Shown: positions 1 through 8,126, numbered from the stretch's first letter. The stretch: 35,867 nt of DNA from Hominisplanchenecus faecis (GCF_020687205.1 NZ_JAJEQE010000034.1:1-35867); one strand, 5' to 3'. Notes: a model not told the origin generated them from the letters alone. Numbers and translations are program-made.

Positions 1-75
1 TTGTAATAGGTATTTGTGTCTGTTTTTAGATTTCCAGGTTCCCATGCCATGAGTATACTATAATTTCTGATTTTT

Positions 76-120
76 GGCTACCTTAACCCACCGTCTAAAG
101 CCAGTGGGATTGCGGTAGCC
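76..120 (+). terminator. Hairpin, possible terminator of an upstream plus-strand gene
   Basis: An inverted repeat GGCTACC (76-82) / GGTAGCC (114-120) encloses a second one, CCCAC (87-91) / GTGGG (104-108). It is followed on the plus strand by TTATTTC, a weak T-run. It could end transcription of a gene lying left of the window. It could equally be a dispersed palindromic element, since nothing else in 1-168 is recognisable. Confidence 0.4.
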
Positions 121-168
121 TTATTTCAATTTCATATTGTGTACCATCATCAATCCCTCCATTCTGCA

Positions 169-476
169 CTATTTTTCTCTTGGCTCAAATTTAATCAGCA
201 CACCATCTACCTGTTGATATTCTCTCTGCTCGTTAATCTCCATCTTTTTAAGAATTTTCTGCTCTAAATCAACTCCTATGATTTCTGCGATTCCAAGCAA
301 ATAAATCGCTATATCAGCTAATTCCAGACCGAAATCTTCTTTTTTCTTACGATGTGCCTCATACGCTTCTGCCACCTCTCCGTATAAAAGGCAAAACTCT
401 TTATTTAAATCTGTAACATTAAAACCCTTATCCAATTGTTTTGATATATTCTTTCCTGCAAATTTTTCATTTTCAT
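169..476 (-). pseudogene. MazG-like nucleotide pyrophosphohydrolase, apparently frameshifted near the N-terminus
   Basis: The main reading frame (435 down to 169, 88 residues) shows the all-alpha MazG-type pattern: a Glu-rich helix (GEVAEAYEA), then ELADIAIYLLGIAEIIG carrying the second acidic cluster. MazG-like enzymes hydrolyse nucleoside triphosphates to monophosphate and pyrophosphate. This frame can only start at a TTG (435) with no ribosome site. Upstream, at 476-474, an ATG follows a good site (AAGGAG) and encodes MKMKNLQERIYQNN, which looks like the missing family N-terminus in another frame. The frames would join if one base were added near 433-440 (CAAAACAATTGG). I infer a single-base deletion, a sequencing error or a TTG restart. 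It is the last of three co-oriented minus-strand genes. Confidence 0.6.
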
Positions 477-520
477 AGCATTAATATCTCCTTTTCCATT
501 ATCAAATGATGTGTACATCT

Positions 521-1270
521 TTATTCGTCTGGATCTTTGTATGATAGTTCCTCAATAAAAAAATCCAGTAAAAAGCCAAAGATTAACACAACAAGCGAAT
601 CTGATATTTCTTCATCCATATATGGTTCACATACTTTTTCTAGTTTGCTCAATAATCTCCAAGATACCATGCTTGCAACAATGCAAGATATTAAATACCA
701 GGAATTTTTATATGTTTCTACGACTAGAATTAATGTCCCTAAAATAATAAAAATAACAGGAAAAAACTTTCGCACCTTCGGTGTAGTTGGCGATTTTTCA
801 TTTGTACCAAATAGCCACTTTGATAAATATATAAGCCCTATAACAAACAATATTGCATATACAAGCATATTAGCTTTCGCCCAAACGGAATATATAATAT
901 CCGGATTGCTATATTGCAGATTATCTCTCAATATAAAGAAGAAACCCAATTTACTGGACGATGACACATACTCAAACACTATGGCTGAGTATATCCATAT
1001 TCCCGTTGCCCAGGTAAAAAGTTTCCAATTTTTATTGCAATAAGTCCACACATACATAACCACTTGAATCAGTATTACGCCAATCATTCCGAGAATTACT
1101 GACCACCTGAATCCAATATTAAATGGCATTCCCGTTGTTTTTGCCTCTGGAAGATAAATTGACTTTACATCTCCCATATATCTGTGCATAAGCAAGATTA
1201 ATCCAACCGCCAAAAGCAGCATGCCAACGCTCACAACATCTGTAATAATTCTCTTTTTATAAGTTCTCAT
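521..1270 (-). CDS. Unknown multi-spanning membrane protein
   Basis: This 249-residue protein has about six hydrophobic segments (for example residues 10-28, 52-75, 80-100, 130-152, 168-185 and a C-terminal one near 225-240). It has charged loops and an acidic C-terminus. I recognise no family. The start is supported by GAGGTGAT seven or eight bases before the ATG. It lies 38 bases downstream of the unknown gene at 1309-1992 and just upstream of the MazG-like gene, so the three may be co-transcribed. The base composition is clearly AT-richer than in the mobile element to the right. Expected location is the cytoplasmic membrane. No function is proposed. Confidence 0.6.
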   Translation of the reverse strand: MRTYKKRIITDVVSVGMLLLAVGLILLMHRYMGDVKSIYLPEAKTTGMPFNIGFRWSVILGMIGVILIQVVMYVWTYCNKNWKLFTWATGIWIYSAIVFEYVSSSSKLGFFFILRDNLQYSNPDIIYSVWAKANMLVYAILFVIGLIYLSKWLFGTNEKSPTTPKVRKFFPVIFIILGTLILVVETYKNSWYLISCIVASMVSWRLLSKLEKVCEPYMDEEISDSLVVLIFGFLLDFFIEELSYKDPDE

Positions 1271-1308
1271 AGTATATCACCTCAATTCTTTCCTTGCATG
1301 CACTTTAC

Positions 1309-1992
1309 TTAAAAGTACTTTTCGACACTTATACGATATGCAACATCTACAATATGAAATCCGCTGAATATCATATTCACTTCCTCCGAAGTCAGCTCTC
1401 TTATATACTGAATTTCATATGCACCAGTTTCGATATTTAATGCTACCATTCCTCTTTTTTTATCTAAGTTGGCTACAAGCAAATCACCAATACATCTCGC
1501 ATTATCTTCTTTCTCAATCATTGCTATCAGTTTTCCACCTTGGAAGTCAAATGCCCCAACATATCTTGTAAATCCTGTTGCGATATCATTTTTTATCATT
1601 TCATCGTTCCAATATGTATCTTTAAGGAGCTTCTTCTTAAGTTTATCAATATCTTTAATAACCCTCGACAGCTTGCCTGTTATGTGCATTTCATTTAACT
1701 GCCAGTAAATGCCTTCATCAATAAAATTCGATGTAACACCTTTGTATCTTCTTTTCGATACATCTGAAAACATAAGGAAATAGTCAAGTACATCTTTGTC
1801 TGGTGGTAAATATCCTTTCAGCAGCTTAACAATAAAATGGTACATTCTTGCAGATTTATTATCTTCCAAATCATACCTTCCATCTAAAATACCATCGACA
1901 TAATTCAAAGAAAATACTGTCTGTGAACTGTTTTTTTCTCGTTCCAGTCGTTCATGCTCTGATATAAAAAAGAAATTCCTAAAGTCCCTCAT
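1309..1992 (-). CDS. Unknown soluble protein
   Basis: A 227-residue, charged, probably cytoplasmic protein with no signal peptide or membrane segment. The middle (about 120-140) is Lys-rich helical (VIKDIDKLKKKLLKD) and is followed by a beta-rich C-terminal half. I do not recognise the family. There is no convincing ribosome site in front of the ATG, so the true start is uncertain. It is the first of three minus-strand genes and lies downstream of the hairpin at 2046-2083, which should insulate it from transcription leaving the mobile element. Confidence 0.5.
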   Translation of the reverse strand: MRDFRNFFFISEHERLEREKNSSQTVFSLNYVDGILDGRYDLEDNKSARMYHFIVKLLKGYLPPDKDVLDYFLMFSDVSKRRYKGVTSNFIDEGIYWQLNEMHITGKLSRVIKDIDKLKKKLLKDTYWNDEMIKNDIATGFTRYVGAFDFQGGKLIAMIEKEDNARCIGDLLVANLDKKRGMVALNIETGAYEIQYIRELTSEEVNMIFSGFHIVDVAYRISVEKYF

Positions 1993-2045
1993 ATTGATCT
2001 ATTTGAAAAAATCACACAAGCAAAAACGTCATAAATAAAAATAGT

Positions 2046-2083
2046 GGGAGTGAATCCTCTGATTGTTCAGCGTGTTCACTCCC
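2046..2083. terminator. Bidirectional intrinsic terminator
   Basis: A perfect 9-bp stem GGGAGTGAA (2046-2054) / TTCACTCCC (2075-2083) has T-rich flanks on both sides: TTTTCTTT after it on the plus strand and ACTATTTTTATTT on the minus strand. On the minus strand it would stop transcription from the serine recombinase gene. Before element insertion it would have served the original rlmD end. It separates the element from the AT-rich left flank. Confidence 0.7.
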
Positions 2084-2173
2084 TTTTCTTTGTTCAGTGA
2101 TGATTTTAAAAATTACGGTGGCAAATGGGTGGCAAATAGACTGAACTCCACTCATAAAAGCCTGTAAAACCGC

Positions 2174-3862
2174 TTATTTACATGATAATAAACAGACCGT
2201 CTCGACAGTTGTTTCAGTTTCCAAGGGAAGTTCTTTCACTTCCTCGCCATCAATAGGCACAGGGAAATTGAATACAATCTTCTTTATCCAGCTTCCGTCT
2301 TTTCTCTTTTCCGGGAACATCTCAATTCGCTCGATAAAGGCTTTCATAAACTCTTTCTGTTCTGCTTCCGTTGCGGAATGGTAGACTTCATCAAATGCCA
2401 GTAAGAGCCGATAAATGTTATCGCCGGAGATTTTCTCCTGCTGGATGCTGCGTATCTGACTTTGCAATTCGCCAATCTGAACTTCGATTTCCTCTATCGT
2501 ATCATACTGTTCATCATATCGGCGCTGCAAATCCAAAATTTTTCTGTCATAGTGGGCATCGTTGATGTCCAAGGTATCCATCTGACGCTCCAAGCGGCTT
2601 TTCGTTCCAAAGGCTTGCTTTAGCTGTCCTTGCAGAACGGCGATCTGCTTTTCCATATCCTCTGTATCAACCGCCGTTCCGATTTTCGCTTGAATTGCTT
2701 CTACAAATCGGGGATTATTGACCATAGCGGAAATGATCTTTGCCACAAATTTATTGATTTCCGTCTGCTCGATATTGAGCCGGAAGCTACACTCATGCCC
2801 TGTGGGTGTAACCGTATTTTTGCAGTAGTAATAATACCGTGTTTTCTTGTCCTTGCTGTGTGCCTTGGCGATATTGCCGTACATACTCTTGCCGCAGCAT
2901 GGGCATTTCAAGATACCGGACAGGATGTGTGCGTGGTCTGGATTGTTGACCTTTTCCCGCTTGAAAGAATTGATCTTGCGCTTTTCCTGTGCCAGATACC
3001 AATCTTCTTCGGAAATGATAGCTTCGTGCTGTCCTTCATAAACCGGGAACTCCGACTGCTCAACCACGTGCATCTCGTTTCTTGTACCCTGTTTCTTTTC
3101 TGTTCTTCGTCTGCCGTAAGCAATCTTTCCCATATAAACAGGATTGTACAATACATTTTTCACAAAATCTCTTGAAAATCCCGGAATGGTATTATTCTGT
3201 CTTAGTTTCTTTACATAACCATTGCGGTTCAGATATTTTGCAACTCCTGTAACACCCTCGTTTGTATGAATATAACGATCATAGATTACTCGGATAACTT
3301 CCACTTCATCCTCTGCAATGACAAGGTTTCCATTTTCCAGTTTGTATCCATATGGAGCGAAACCGCCGTTCCATTTGCCCTCACGAGCCTTTTGCTCACG
3401 TCCTGCCATTGTCTGTGTGCGGATATTTTCTCGCTCAATCTCTGCCACCGCAGACAGCACAGAGATCATCAGCTTTCCTGCATCCTTGGAGCTGTCAATG
3501 CCATCCTCCACGCAGATCAGATTGACACCGAAATCCTGCATGAGTTGCAAAGAGTTCAGAACGTCCGCTGCATTTCTGCCAAATCGGGACAGCTTAAAGA
3601 CCAACACATAAGAAACATCATCTTTGCCGTCCTGGATGTCATTCAGCATCCGTTGAAACTCCTGCCGCCCTTGAATGTTCTTGCCGGAAAATCCCTCGTC
3701 AGAATACTCCCCGGCAACGATCATATCCTCGTATGCCGCATACTTCCGTAGCTTGTCACGTTGGGCATCCAAACTGTATCCGTCAACCTGCATCGAGGTG
3801 GACACTCTTGTATAAAGATAGCATTTAAGTTGTTTCTTTTTCAGAATCTCCACCTCCCTCAT
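2174..3862 (-). CDS. Large serine recombinase (integrase) of the element
   Basis: A 562-residue site-specific recombinase that should cut and rejoin the element ends through a serine-DNA intermediate. The resolvase/invertase catalytic domain (about 12-155) has YTRVSTSMQ with catalytic Ser21 and the SRFGRNAADV arginine motif. A recombinase DNA-binding domain follows (about 175-285). Next comes a zinc ribbon (CPCCG, then a second Cys pair, about 315-365) and a coiled coil (about 395-490). This is the domain order of the TnpX/Tn4451-type family. The gene overlaps the upstream HTH gene by 38 bases, implying coupling. A GTG three codons in, or the ATG at 3862, could be the start. The last residues, VETVCLLSCK, look like the end of an RlmD protein rather than integrase sequence. 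I infer that the chromosome supplies this tail after integration. Confidence 0.93.
   Translation of the reverse strand: MREVEILKKKQLKCYLYTRVSTSMQVDGYSLDAQRDKLRKYAAYEDMIVAGEYSDEGFSGKNIQGRQEFQRMLNDIQDGKDDVSYVLVFKLSRFGRNAADVLNSLQLMQDFGVNLICVEDGIDSSKDAGKLMISVLSAVAEIERENIRTQTMAGREQKAREGKWNGGFAPYGYKLENGNLVIAEDEVEVIRVIYDRYIHTNEGVTGVAKYLNRNGYVKKLRQNNTIPGFSRDFVKNVLYNPVYMGKIAYGRRRTEKKQGTRNEMHVVEQSEFPVYEGQHEAIISEEDWYLAQEKRKINSFKREKVNNPDHAHILSGILKCPCCGKSMYGNIAKAHSKDKKTRYYYYCKNTVTPTGHECSFRLNIEQTEINKFVAKIISAMVNNPRFVEAIQAKIGTAVDTEDMEKQIAVLQGQLKQAFGTKSRLERQMDTLDINDAHYDRKILDLQRRYDEQYDTIEEIEVQIGELQSQIRSIQQEKISGDNIYRLLLAFDEVYHSATEAEQKEFMKAFIERIEMFPEKRKDGSWIKKIVFNFPVPIDGEEVKELPLETETTVETVCLLSCK
2196..2203. other. 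Candidate left attachment-site core (attL)
   Basis: ACCGTCTC (minus strand GAGACGGT) lies inside the last codons of the recombinase gene and recurs at 16879-16886 inside rlmD. At both places it encodes the same local peptide, ETV, within (V/I)ETV.LLS. Only 8 bp are identical, as expected for a short crossover core of a large serine recombinase. Which bases are exchanged cannot be told from this window alone. Confidence 0.65.
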
Positions 3863-4055
3863 TCCTTCCTTTTACCATAAGTCCCTCGTTGCGGATATAA
3901 TACTCCAAAAGCCACAGCACATAATTCGGTGCATGGCGGTTGTCCAATTCCCATTCAGTCATAGTCCGGTAAGGAATATGGACGAGCTTGCAAAAATCTT
4001 TCCGATTCAGTCCTGTACTTTCACGCAACTTTATAATTCTGTTTTTACAATCCAT
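3825..4055 (-). CDS. Small HTH DNA-binding protein (excisionase/regulator-like)
   Basis: A protein of about 76 residues, starting at the ATG at 4055 because GGAG lies nine bases upstream. Longer versions reach back through the promoter and are rejected. A helix-turn-helix is visible (about 10-40): LRESTGLNRKDFCKLVHIPYRTMTEWE resembles a Cro/XRE or TnpV-like fold. The Glu-rich C-terminus overlaps the recombinase start. Its promoter sits between perfect 13-bp inverted repeats, so it probably controls its own transcription and that of the recombinase. An excisionase-like role in directing recombination is possible, but that is inference. Confidence 0.75.
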   Translation of the reverse strand: MDCKNRIIKLRESTGLNRKDFCKLVHIPYRTMTEWELDNRHAPNYVLWLLEYYIRNEGLMVKGRNEGGGDSEKETT

Positions 4056-4082
4056 CCGTCTTTTCTCCACAAAAGCAAAAAA

Positions 4083-4133
4083 TACACGTTGCGTAATCAT
4101 TATAGCATAGCCATAGCGAATACGCAACGTGTA
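4083..4133 (-). promoter_or_regulatory. Sigma-A promoter flanked by a 13-bp perfect inverted-repeat operator
   Basis: On the minus strand, TTGCGT (complement of 4122-4127) and TATAAT (complement of 4099-4104) are spaced by exactly 17 bases. The arms TACACGTTGCGTA (4083-4095) and TACGCAACGTGTA (4121-4133) are perfect inverted repeats. One arm covers the -35 and the other covers the expected transcription start near 4092. A dimer bound here would block polymerase. It drives the HTH-recombinase pair. Confidence 0.8.
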
Positions 4134-4144
4134 CATTGCAAATT

Positions 4145-4330
4145 TTACGCAGCCTTATCCGTCAAAAGCTGCGCTTGATTACTTTCCTCGGAATGCTCCA
4201 CTCCCTGCGGTGCGTCCTGTTCCAATTTATCCAAAACCTGATGTCCATATTTCTGGAGCATCTGGCTCATAACATCCACACAGCGGTCAAATGCCGCATT
4301 ATATTTCGCTTCCTCATAATATTTCTTCAA
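4145..4330 (-). CDS. Small unknown protein of the mobilization operon
   Basis: A 61-residue, mainly helical, acidic protein with no recognised family. The start is TTG, the only option in this frame after an upstream TGA. GGAGG stands nine bases before it, which supports this start. It begins 15 bases after the relaxase stop and is likely co-translated with it. The position after a relaxase and before the regulator/recombinase pair suggests an accessory role in mobilization, but nothing in the sequence proves this. Confidence 0.65.
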   Translation of the reverse strand: MKKYYEEAKYNAAFDRCVDVMSQMLQKYGHQVLDKLEQDAPQGVEHSEESNQAQLLTDKAA

Positions 4331-4345
4331 TAGGCGATTCCTCCA

Positions 4346-5635
4346 TCAAAGTTCCATATCCTGTCCACGCTTCCGGGCAGGGTGTTCGTGTTCCTGTGTT
4401 TCCTTTCCTCTGATGAGGATAGAATTGATAAAAGCCCGAACCTTTTCGGATGCGATTTCAAGTGCATCCAGAAAGGGTTGGGCTTTCTGTTTGAGTTCCA
4501 TATATTTTTCGTTTACCGCTTCATACCGCTGCTTCCAGATGGAAACCGTCTTTTCTGCGGAAGCCAGTTTTTCTTTCAGACGCTTGTTGTCAGCATTGGC
4601 GATAATGCCATTGACCGCATAGCGTTTGAGTGTGTCGCATTCATCCGGTGTCAGCGTGATATTGTTTCCGAATGTGGCTTTTTTGCCCATTGCTTCAATG
4701 TCCTGCACTGTCAGCGCAATGGTCTTTGCCGCCTTGGTTTCCTTTTGCAAAGATTCCAGTTTCTTTTTCTGTTTTGCTGTGGCAGCTTTGGCATCCTCCA
4801 AATTCTGTTCTGCCTGTGCCACCTGCCCGGTCACAGCTTCCAGCCGCTGCTGTTCTGCCTGCACCTTGAACTGGGTCACAGTCAGATGTTCCTCGGTGCT
4901 TCCACGTTCTCCACGCTCCAGATCGGTATATCCGGCAACTCGCATGAAATGAAAAAAGTCATCCTGCAACACACTGTAGGATGACCTCAAAATCTTTTTT
5001 CCTTTTGCGTTCAACATTGGATTACCGTCCTCGTCAAGCACCGGCTTGGACTCCCATTTCTTACTGCGGCTGACCTGTGTGATGACCTCCTTAACGGTTC
5101 CCCGGAGGGCTTCATCCTTGCATCGCTTCGACCAAAGGATTTGCTTTTCCACCACCGGGATATAAACCACATGAAGGTGGTAGTGGTACACCTCCTCGCC
5201 CAGAGCTTCGGACATTGCCCGGTTGCGCTCATCGGCGTGCATCACAGCGGAGAGGATATACTGCTCACCACCTACGATCTCCGCAGCAGCTTTGTAGGCA
5301 TCGGCATAAAACTGTTTCGCAAATTCATAGCCGCCATGATTGTAGAAATAAGCGGAATTCACATCAAATACCAACTCACCGTATTTGACGGCATCCGGTT
5401 TCAAACCTCTGGTGGAGATCACGCCGTCTTGTTCCATCTGCTCAAACATTTTTACATAATCGTCCGTGGGTGCTTTGAAATGGACGTTCAGAGAAGTGCG
5501 TTCCGGCACGATGTCCTGATTGCTGTAGCTGTCCTTTTCACGCTCATTGTGTTCCTGTACCTTAGCCACATCTGCCGGGTTTCCCAAGTCCTGATTTCTG
5601 GCTACGGTATGGTCTATTCCATCATTTCTTGCCAT
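4346..5635 (-). CDS. MobV/Pre-family relaxase (plasmid mobilization)
   Basis: A 429-residue relaxase expected to nick the element's oriT and pilot the strand into a recipient using another element's conjugation channel. The Mob_Pre domain covers about 1-215. The hallmark His cluster is YHYHLHVVYIP (about 147-158), the metal-binding HxH motif III of the family. From about 255 to 395 the protein is a long coiled coil (QAEQNLEDAKAATAKQKKKL onward), typical of Pre/Mob dimerisation regions. Length is normal for the family. AAAGGA stands 11-12 bases before the ATG. The preceding noncoding DNA carries an oriT-like repeat at 5698-5725. No type IV secretion genes are present in the window, so the element is mobilizable rather than self-transmissible. 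Confidence 0.9.
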   Translation of the reverse strand: MARNDGIDHTVARNQDLGNPADVAKVQEHNEREKDSYSNQDIVPERTSLNVHFKAPTDDYVKMFEQMEQDGVISTRGLKPDAVKYGELVFDVNSAYFYNHGGYEFAKQFYADAYKAAAEIVGGEQYILSAVMHADERNRAMSEALGEEVYHYHLHVVYIPVVEKQILWSKRCKDEALRGTVKEVITQVSRSKKWESKPVLDEDGNPMLNAKGKKILRSSYSVLQDDFFHFMRVAGYTDLERGERGSTEEHLTVTQFKVQAEQQRLEAVTGQVAQAEQNLEDAKAATAKQKKKLESLQKETKAAKTIALTVQDIEAMGKKATFGNNITLTPDECDTLKRYAVNGIIANADNKRLKEKLASAEKTVSIWKQRYEAVNEKYMELKQKAQPFLDALEIASEKVRAFINSILIRGKETQEHEHPARKRGQDMEL

Positions 5636-6043
5636 GGATTTTTTGTCCTTTCTTTGGAATTTGCAGACAGCGGGGAGCTACGGAGAGGCACTTTTTCAAA
5701 GTGTAATAACCCACTATGACACTTTCATCCATACTGGCTGCAAAGTGCCGTGGGCTCTCCGAGGGCTCTCCCGAGGGGGAATGCGGACACTGCGGTGACC
5801 TCTGCTGACCAAGGCGAAAATGTCTGCAACTTTTCTTGTGGTCAGCCCGTCTGCATCAAGCCGTTTTGCGAAACTTGCTCTCGCAGACGGCAGCAGTGAA
5901 AACCGTATTTTTCACTGCCCGTCCACGGTACTTTTTGCAAAATCCCGTGGACATAGAAACAGCCCAAACAGAAGAAATGTGCTGTTTCTATCACGAGCGT
6001 TTTACGCTCTTTTGCTGCGTACATACGTACCAGCCAATGGGAT
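5636..6043. other. Gene-free hairpin-rich region between relaxase and helicase (origin-like)
   Basis: These 408 bases hold a series of inverted repeats and no convincing gene. From left to right: GGCACTTT/AAAGTGCC (5687-5694, 5742-5749) around AAAGTGT/ACACTTT; a tandem of GGGCTCTCC-type units (5750-5776); CCGTCTGC/GCAGACGG (5847-5854, 5883-5890); GCAGTGAAAA/TTTTCACTGC (5893-5902, 5909-5918); CCACGG/CCGTGG around TTTTGCAAAA; TAGAAACAGC/GCTGTTTCTA (5954-5963, 5981-5990); and GAGCGT/ACGCTC (5995-6000, 6004-6009). The position suggests a combined transfer and replication origin. Confidence 0.6.
5687..5749. other. Candidate oriT of the MobV type
   Basis: AAAGTGT (5698-5704) and ACACTTT (5719-5725) form an inverted repeat around AATAACCCACTATG. 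This is the kind of A/T-rich stem with a GTGTAATA/ACTATGACAC context seen at recognition sites of Pre/Mob relaxases. An outer repeat GGCACTTT/AAAGTGCC encloses it. It lies about 60 bases upstream of the relaxase start, the usual position. The nick position is not determined here. Confidence 0.6.
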
Positions 6044-7435
6044 TTACTCGACCTGCCGCCATTCCTCCGGAATGTCATCCGGTACGTACGTACACGGCGA
6101 ATTTCCGTAAAACCCATTTATATGAGATCTTGCCACAGCCTCCACACCCATAAATCCCCATACCCGCCGTCCAGCAGAGTTGGTGATGTTGTTGCAATGC
6201 TCCAGATTAAATTTCTTGGCATTGGCAATCATGGCGTCGCTGAAGCTACGGGCTTTCAGCGGAGCAAGGGAATTTTCCTCGCACCACATCCGGTAGATTT
6301 CATAGAAATCCTTGGAGCTGATGGAGGCATCCGCTTTCAATCGGATGTATCCCTCCGACTCCATGAAATCAAAGATATTGTTGTTGTCACGCTTGACCGC
6401 TTCCCGGTTTTCCCGGATACGGTCACTCTCCGTAAACTTAAAGTTGTTGGCAACAAGCCGCTGTAAGCCTTCAAATGCCCACAGGAAGATACCCTCGGCT
6501 TCAGCTTTCATCTTCTCTGCAAGGTCAGGATCATCGGCTCTGTCCACTGGCTTTTCCTTGGTGGTCAGCACAAGCTGTCTGCGATAAAATCCGTCACTGC
6601 GGTCATACAAGGCTTGCAGATCACCGTTGCTGAATGCCAGCAATCGGGCGAACATCCAACCCTGATAACTCTGCTTGCCTTTGCGTTCCAAATCCATCTT
6701 GCCCTGTGCGGTGACAATGGATTTTACATAGTTGGTCTGGCGCAGAGCTTCCATCCGCATATCATCATCCACGCACAGGAGAATGTGTTCCAAATCGGCA
6801 CGGGCGAAGCGGTTTTCAGAAATCTTGCCGATGCTGCCGTCTTTCATATTCGTGCCGAAGATGGTAGACAGTACCGCACCGATTTGAGATTTACCCTCGC
6901 CGCCGTTGCCTTTAATCACCATCATGCGCTGCCCCTTGTTGGAGGGAATCAGGCAATAGCCGATAAACTCCTGCAAAGTTGGAATGTCCTCGGCGTAAAG
7001 CAACCCATCCAGAAAGTTCAGCCAGATCACCGGCGCAGTAGCATCGGGATTGTAAGCAACCGGCAAACGGCTCCGCACGATAGCCGGTCTGCCCTCGGTA
7101 AATGTGCCGTTCAATAGCAGCGTACCGTTGGACAAATGAATCCGATCCTGCTCCGGTGGAAAGTCCGGCACTTGCGCTTCCAGTTTCAGCACTTCCAGAA
7201 TGTTGGTGATCTTCCGGGGGATATTGTTTACGGCACAGAATTTCAGCTTGTCGTAAATCTCCCCACGCAGAGGAAGATCGTCCGTCACTCGACCATCGGG
7301 CGTGAAAAAAGCTCCGTTTGCGAAGATGATCCTGCGCTCTTGCAGAAATTCTTCACAAAACAGAGCTTCGTTGATGTTCTGCCCGTCAAACCACATGGGC
7401 AAGTTCATATCAGGCGTTTTCCGGTTCTTCGCCAT
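6044..7435 (-). CDS. P4-type primase/helicase (SF3 helicase, DUF5906-like)
   Basis: A 463-residue replication protein. The ATG at 7435 is chosen because AGGAGGTG precedes it by about nine bases; a longer frame back to 7486 lacks this. A D5-type N-terminal region precedes a superfamily 3 helicase core: Walker A GNGGEGKS (residues 176-183), an acidic Walker B-like LLCVDDDM, and then a sensor region (LLAFSNGDLQ). A C-terminal winged-helix part follows (about 345-440). Such proteins unwind origins of phage P4-like and mobile elements. The start overlaps the CHC2 primase gene by 26 bases, so the pair is translationally coupled. Together they imply that the element can replicate after excision or transfer. 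Confidence 0.88.
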   Translation of the reverse strand: MAKNRKTPDMNLPMWFDGQNINEALFCEEFLQERRIIFANGAFFTPDGRVTDDLPLRGEIYDKLKFCAVNNIPRKITNILEVLKLEAQVPDFPPEQDRIHLSNGTLLLNGTFTEGRPAIVRSRLPVAYNPDATAPVIWLNFLDGLLYAEDIPTLQEFIGYCLIPSNKGQRMMVIKGNGGEGKSQIGAVLSTIFGTNMKDGSIGKISENRFARADLEHILLCVDDDMRMEALRQTNYVKSIVTAQGKMDLERKGKQSYQGWMFARLLAFSNGDLQALYDRSDGFYRRQLVLTTKEKPVDRADDPDLAEKMKAEAEGIFLWAFEGLQRLVANNFKFTESDRIRENREAVKRDNNNIFDFMESEGYIRLKADASISSKDFYEIYRMWCEENSLAPLKARSFSDAMIANAKKFNLEHCNNITNSAGRRVWGFMGVEAVARSHINGFYGNSPCTYVPDDIPEEWRQVE

Positions 7436-8030
7436 GGTGCGCCACCTCCTTTTTCTTTCGTGCGGTATACTCTTGCAGAAAAGCAATTTTGCCGTCCTGC
7501 ATCAGCTTGTCCACCAATGCCACCCGTTCTTCCAGATCACCCACCGTCAGCACATCTGCCATATATTCGATATGGCAGTGCATCTGGCAGGCTTCCACAA
7601 AACGGTCATCCAGAGCATCTTCCGGTGTCTTGGGAGCATAGCGCACTTTCCAATCTTCCAACAGATGCAAATAATCCGTCAGCACCCGGAAGCACAGCAT
7701 TTCATCCTCCCGGAACTGACGGATATAGGGACGCTTCGGCTTGACCATAGCTGCGGCAGTGGGCGGTTTCGGGTCAAGCCCGAAGTCCAAAGCCAGCTTT
7801 TGCGCTGCTTCATAACTGCTCAGATTGAACAGCCTTGCCACAAGGTCGATCACATCCCCTTTGGCTCCGCAGCCGAAGCAGAAAAAATAGTCCTCATTCA
7901 GCTTCAAGCTCGGATGCCTGTCGTTGTGGAACGGGCAGCAAGCCATGCCGTTGTGGCTCACTTTCAGCCCGTAATGTTCGGCGGCTTGCTTGACGCTGAT
8001 TGCCGCCTTGATGGTTTCATAGATTGTCAT
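7410..8030 (-). CDS. CHC2 zinc-finger primase-like protein
   Basis: A 206-residue protein with the DnaG-type zinc finger C32-x2-H35-x15-C51-x2-C54 near the N-terminus (CCPFHNDRHPSLKL, then FFCFGCGAKGDVIDL). No TOPRIM catalytic domain is visible, so it is shorter than DnaG and may act as the template-binding partner of the helicase encoded downstream. The start at 8030 is supported by GGAGG eight bases upstream. The C-terminal half is helical and unfamiliar. It is divergent from the plus-strand DUF6076-like gene, and the shared upstream region is full of short repeats that could control both. Confidence 0.85.
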   Translation of the reverse strand: MTIYETIKAAISVKQAAEHYGLKVSHNGMACCPFHNDRHPSLKLNEDYFFCFGCGAKGDVIDLVARLFNLSSYEAAQKLALDFGLDPKPPTAAAMVKPKRPYIRQFREDEMLCFRVLTDYLHLLEDWKVRYAPKTPEDALDDRFVEACQMHCHIEYMADVLTVGDLEERVALVDKLMQDGKIAFLQEYTARKKKEVAHHGEEPENA

Positions 8031-8064
8031 AGAAAACCCTCCGTTCATAATATTCTGGAAAGCA

Positions 8065-8096
8065 CGAAGCACCCGCCGTGATTGGCAGGTGCTTCG
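8065..8096. promoter_or_regulatory. Hairpin in the primase 5' leader
   Basis: CGAAGCACC (8065-8073) pairs with GGTGCTTCG (8088-8096), with an inner GCC/GGC and one mismatch. Neither strand has a T-run after it, so it is not an ordinary terminator. It would lie in the untranslated leader of the minus-strand primase mRNA, or act as DNA at an origin or operator. Confidence 0.45.
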
Positions 8097-8126
8097 CTCC
8101 TTCTATTATGGTTATGACGGATTTTT

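Noticed and set aside
4055-4136. A longer start for the HTH protein at 4136 or 4100
   Set aside because: Those starts lie inside the operator and promoter. The ATG at 4055 has a ribosome site.
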